Source: Flavobacteriales bacterium
GTDB taxonomy: Bacteria > Bacteroidota > Bacteroidia > Flavobacteriales_D > Sanyastnellaceae
Reading direction: 5' to 3'
Length of the DNA: 22,343 nucleotides
NCBI GenBank assembly: GCA_030728235.1
Contig: JANRAA010000145.1
Span: forward strand, 1 to 22,343
Under the pieces are notes generated by a model. That model saw only the letters and a list, made by a program, of their open reading frames with translations, had not been told where the DNA came from and searched no databases. Made by a program: the position numbers and the translations under genes. Positions 20,256 to 22,343 of the stretch are shown in pieces; position 1 is the stretch's first letter, and every line of letters begins with the position of its first letter.

Positions 20256-22343
20256 GAGTGGATAAAATCTATGAGAAACTGTTTAAATTTTTGGGGTGAA
20301 ATGGGCTTTGTAATGACATCTTGAAATCCTATTTCCTTGAAAGTTTCGATTTCCCCTTTTTCCGCATTGGCTGTGAACGCAATAATTGGTGTAAATTGAT
20401 TTAAACCTTCCGTTTTCCGAATGGTTTGAAACGCTTCAATTCCATCTATCTCTGGCATTTGTATATCCATAAGTATGAGGTCGAACTGTTTTTCTGCAGT
20501 TACATCAAAGGCCTCTATGGCTGAATTTGCAATCGTTAGTTCGATTCCCCAATTCCGCACCATTCCTTGCATTACGAGCTGATTTGGCAGCATGTCTTCA
20601 ACGTATAGCATGGCCATGTCAAAACTGATGTTTTCATTTTCTGAAAGCGCTTGCTTCGCGTTAGCATTTAATGGGTCGCCGAGGTCAAAAATTAAACGAA
20701 ATGAAAAAGACGAGCCACTGTTCAATTTACTTTCGATTATTAACTCGCTGTCGTGCATTTTCAGCAGAGAATTGACAATACTCAAACCCAATCCTGTACC
20801 CCCAAATTTTCTCGAGATAGAACTGTTTTCTTGCGTAAAAGCTTCGTTTATAAGTTCAATGTTCTCAGCTTTGATGCCTATACCGGTGTCATTCACGGTG
20901 AACGAACATGAAAGCTGATTATCTGAAACCTGCTCACTATCAACGACCAAAGAGACGCTTCCCTCAGTTGTGAATTTGAAAGCGTTCGAAATCAAGTTGT
21001 ATAGAATTTGTGAAAGTCGCAATGAGTCGCCGATGACTCTGCTCTCAATCAAACCATTTTGCTCAAAGTGAAATTCGATTTTTTCGCTTTTTTGACTTTG
21101 AAATTGTTTGCAAATCCCCTTCAGCATATGATTCAAATCGAAAGCTTCGCGCTCCAATTCAAATTTTCCTGAATTGATCTTAGAGAAGTCAAGAATGTCG
21201 TTGATCAAAGCTAAAAGATGACGCGAAGAAACATGCAGTGATTGAACCATGTCAGCTTTCTCATCGAGATGAAGGAGATCTTCTTTGTAAAGCATTTCAC
21301 TAATGGCAATGATGCTATGCAGTGGCGTCCGGATTTCGTGACTCATGGTCGAAAGAAACGCATCTTTCGAAGCTAGCGCTTCAATCAATTTCTCTTCGCT
21401 TCTTTTCTGCTTGGTGATGTCGAACGAGAACGAAAGCAAATAGCGATCAGCGTTTTCGCCTGCATTGGTTTGCACCAGGTACTTACCGCTGAGTAAGTGA
21501 ACGTCTTTTCCTTCTATGTTGTATTTTTCTTCTTCTAGCTTTACTTGTTCGGTGTCCCAAATCCGTAAATCTTCCTCTTCTAATTTTTGAGCTAACCCTT
21601 CCGGGTGGATATCGAAGTCGGTTTTCCCGATTATATCTACATTTTCTATTTTCAGACTTTGAAGAAGGAATTTGTTGGCAAAGGCGTATTTTAAGTCTTT
21701 GCTTTTCAGTGTAATATTAATGGGTAAGGCATTCAAGATAGACTCGTTCAGTAAGCGATCTTGTTCAAGTCGTTTAGCTAGTGCTTTGCTCTCGGTAATA
21801 TCGCGAATGAATGAAGAGAAAAATATTTCTTCGCCAACATGAATAGGGGTAATGTAAAGAGAAATATCAATTTCAATCCCGTCTTTCCGCACTGCCTGTA
21901 TTTCAATTTGTTGGTTCAATACTGGGCCTTTCCGGGTGGCATGGTAGTGTTTAACTCCTTCGTGATGGGCCGAAGAGTGCCGCTGCGGTATTATCAAATC
22001 GGAAAGAGATTTGCCAATTGCCTCATCTTTGGTGTATCCAAATATGATTTCAGCTTGACGGTTCCACTCAATAACAATCGATTGTCCATTTGCGGTTACC
22101 ACGGCATCTAGAGCGGTATTGATGACGTTTTCGAGTATTATTTGTGAGTAAGCAAGGTCTTTTACAATTTTGTCAATGGTTTGGGCTTGAGCTGTTTCAT
22201 GGGCGGCCAATTGATTTTCAGCTTCCTTTCTTTTCTCTTTCTCATAGTCAAGTGCTTGCTCCAATTCTGATTTGTCTGAGGAAAGCTTTTGACGGTTTGC
22301 AAAAAATGAAAAGCGTCGATTTCCTGATATGTAGTACCCTGAA
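20252..22343 (-). CDS. Hybrid sensor histidine kinase PAS-PAS-HisKA-HATPase-REC (5' end outside window)
   Basis: The frame is open from the stop at 20252 to the window edge; the first 26 codons seen (22342-22265) are also open, and the TTG at 22262-22264 is only an internal codon. Numbering from that TTG: coiled coil (5-35), PAS 1 (about 42-160, with EWNRQAEIIFGY), PAS 2 (about 165-290), HisKA with phospho-acceptor H309 in MSHEIRTPLHS, HATPase with the N-box (I-S-N-A-F-K-F-T), G1 (NDTGIGI) and G2 (GGTGLGLS), and a receiver domain from about 550 with E556/D557, phospho-acceptor D600 (LILMDIQMP), T631 and K653. All key residues are present. No membrane segment is seen in this part, so sensing may be cytoplasmic unless the missing N-terminus adds helices. 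The Hpt gene follows with ATGA overlap, giving a complete phosphorelay up to the response regulator. Confidence 0.93.
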   Translation of the reverse strand, partial: SGYYISGNRRFSFFANRQKLSSDKSELEQALDYEKEKRKEAENQLAAHETAQAQTIDKIVKDLAYSQIILENVINTALDAVVTANGQSIVIEWNRQAEIIFGYTKDEAIGKSLSDLIIPQRHSSAHHEGVKHYHATRKGPVLNQQIEIQAVRKDGIEIDISLYITPIHVGEEIFFSSFIRDITESKALAKRLEQDRLLNESILNALPINITLKSKDLKYAFANKFLLQSLKIENVDIIGKTDFDIHPEGLAQKLEEEDLRIWDTEQVKLEEEKYNIEGKDVHLLSGKYLVQTNAGENADRYLLSFSFDITKQKRSEEKLIEALASKDAFLSTMSHEIRTPLHSIIAISEMLYKEDLLHLDEKADMVQSLHVSSRHLLALINDILDFSKINSGKFELEREAFDLNHMLKGICKQFQSQKSEKIEFHFEQNGLIESRVIGDSLRLSQILYNLISNAFKFTTEGSVSLVVDSEQVSDNQLSCSFTVNDTGIGIKAENIELINEAFTQENSSISRKFGGTGLGLSIVNSLLKMHDSELIIESKLNSGSSFSFRLIFDLGDPLNANAKQALSENENISFDMAMLYVEDMLPNQLVMQGMVRNWGIELTIANSAIEAFDVTAEKQFDLILMDIQMPEIDGIEAFQTIRKTEGLNQFTPIIAFTANAEKGEIETFKEIGFQDVITKPISPQKFKQFLIDFIHS

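Noticed and set aside
22262..22264. TTG as the start codon of the hybrid kinase
   Set aside because: The frame continues open for 26 further codons to the window edge, so the real start is beyond it.
1..22343. CRISPR array, insertion sequence, phage or defence system
   Set aside because: No regularly spaced direct repeats, transposase or integrase motifs, attachment sites or nuclease/toxin pairs are visible on either strand.

Overview
The window reads as the chromosome of a member of the Bacteroidota, most likely Flavobacteriales. The evidence is a protein with a type IX secretion C-terminal sorting domain, a fused alpha/beta E1 dehydrogenase of the kind common in this phylum, a DUF5723-type outer-membrane protein, a head-GIN (DUF2807) lipoprotein beside an ECF sigma factor, and several start sites preceded by the Bacteroidota -7 box TAnnTTTG instead of a purine-rich ribosome binding site. 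Genes are very tightly packed. No insertion sequence, integrase, phage gene or CRISPR array is visible, and no stretch above 300 bases lacks a gene. It looks like core chromosome, not an island.

Layout. (1) 1-194, plus strand: the 3' end of queE (queuosine pathway). (2) 191-4462, minus strand: an apparent operon read right to left. It encodes a fused 2-oxoacid dehydrogenase E1, a DUF4412-like secreted protein, a membrane-anchored thioredoxin and a PaaE-type flavin/2Fe-2S reductase. A lone lipoprotein gene (4503-5012) lies upstream. (3) 5071-5793, plus strand: an FkbM-family methyltransferase, whose stop codon touches the stop codon of the next, convergent gene. (4) 14750 down to 5794, minus strand: an eight-gene train in which six of seven junctions overlap, four of them by the ATGA type. 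The order is dapF, a GlcNAc-kinase-like ATPase, a DUF4105/Lnb-N membrane protein, a large lipoprotein, a DUF5723 protein, metal-dependent kdsA, a T9SS-sorted beta-propeller-like protein and a GT-C/PIG-V-like membrane enzyme. Peptidoglycan (DapF), amino-sugar salvage (kinase) and LPS core (KdsA) functions are thus linked to poorly characterised envelope proteins. (5) 14751-15023: a 273-base divergent intergenic region with a dapF promoter, a minus-strand terminator that has no gene in front of it (a possible small RNA), and an inverted repeat. (6) 15024-18545, plus strand: a five-gene ECF sigma module made of a GSG-repeat lipoprotein, a predicted barrel protein, the sigma factor, a probable anti-sigma factor and a second exported adhesin-like protein. 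(7) 18554-19495, minus strand: tRNA-dihydrouridine synthase. (8) 19681-19817, minus strand: tRNA-Ala(GGC) with a strong terminator. (9) 19902-22343, minus strand: a hybrid PAS sensor histidine kinase, cut by the window edge, translationally coupled to a stand-alone Hpt protein.

I did not find a clear undescribed defence or mobile system. The most interesting points are the possible small RNA upstream of dapF, the promoter boxes that sit almost on the start codons (leaderless transcripts), the coupled lipoprotein/DUF5723 pair inside an envelope-precursor operon, and the sigma-factor module that makes two surface repeat proteins.
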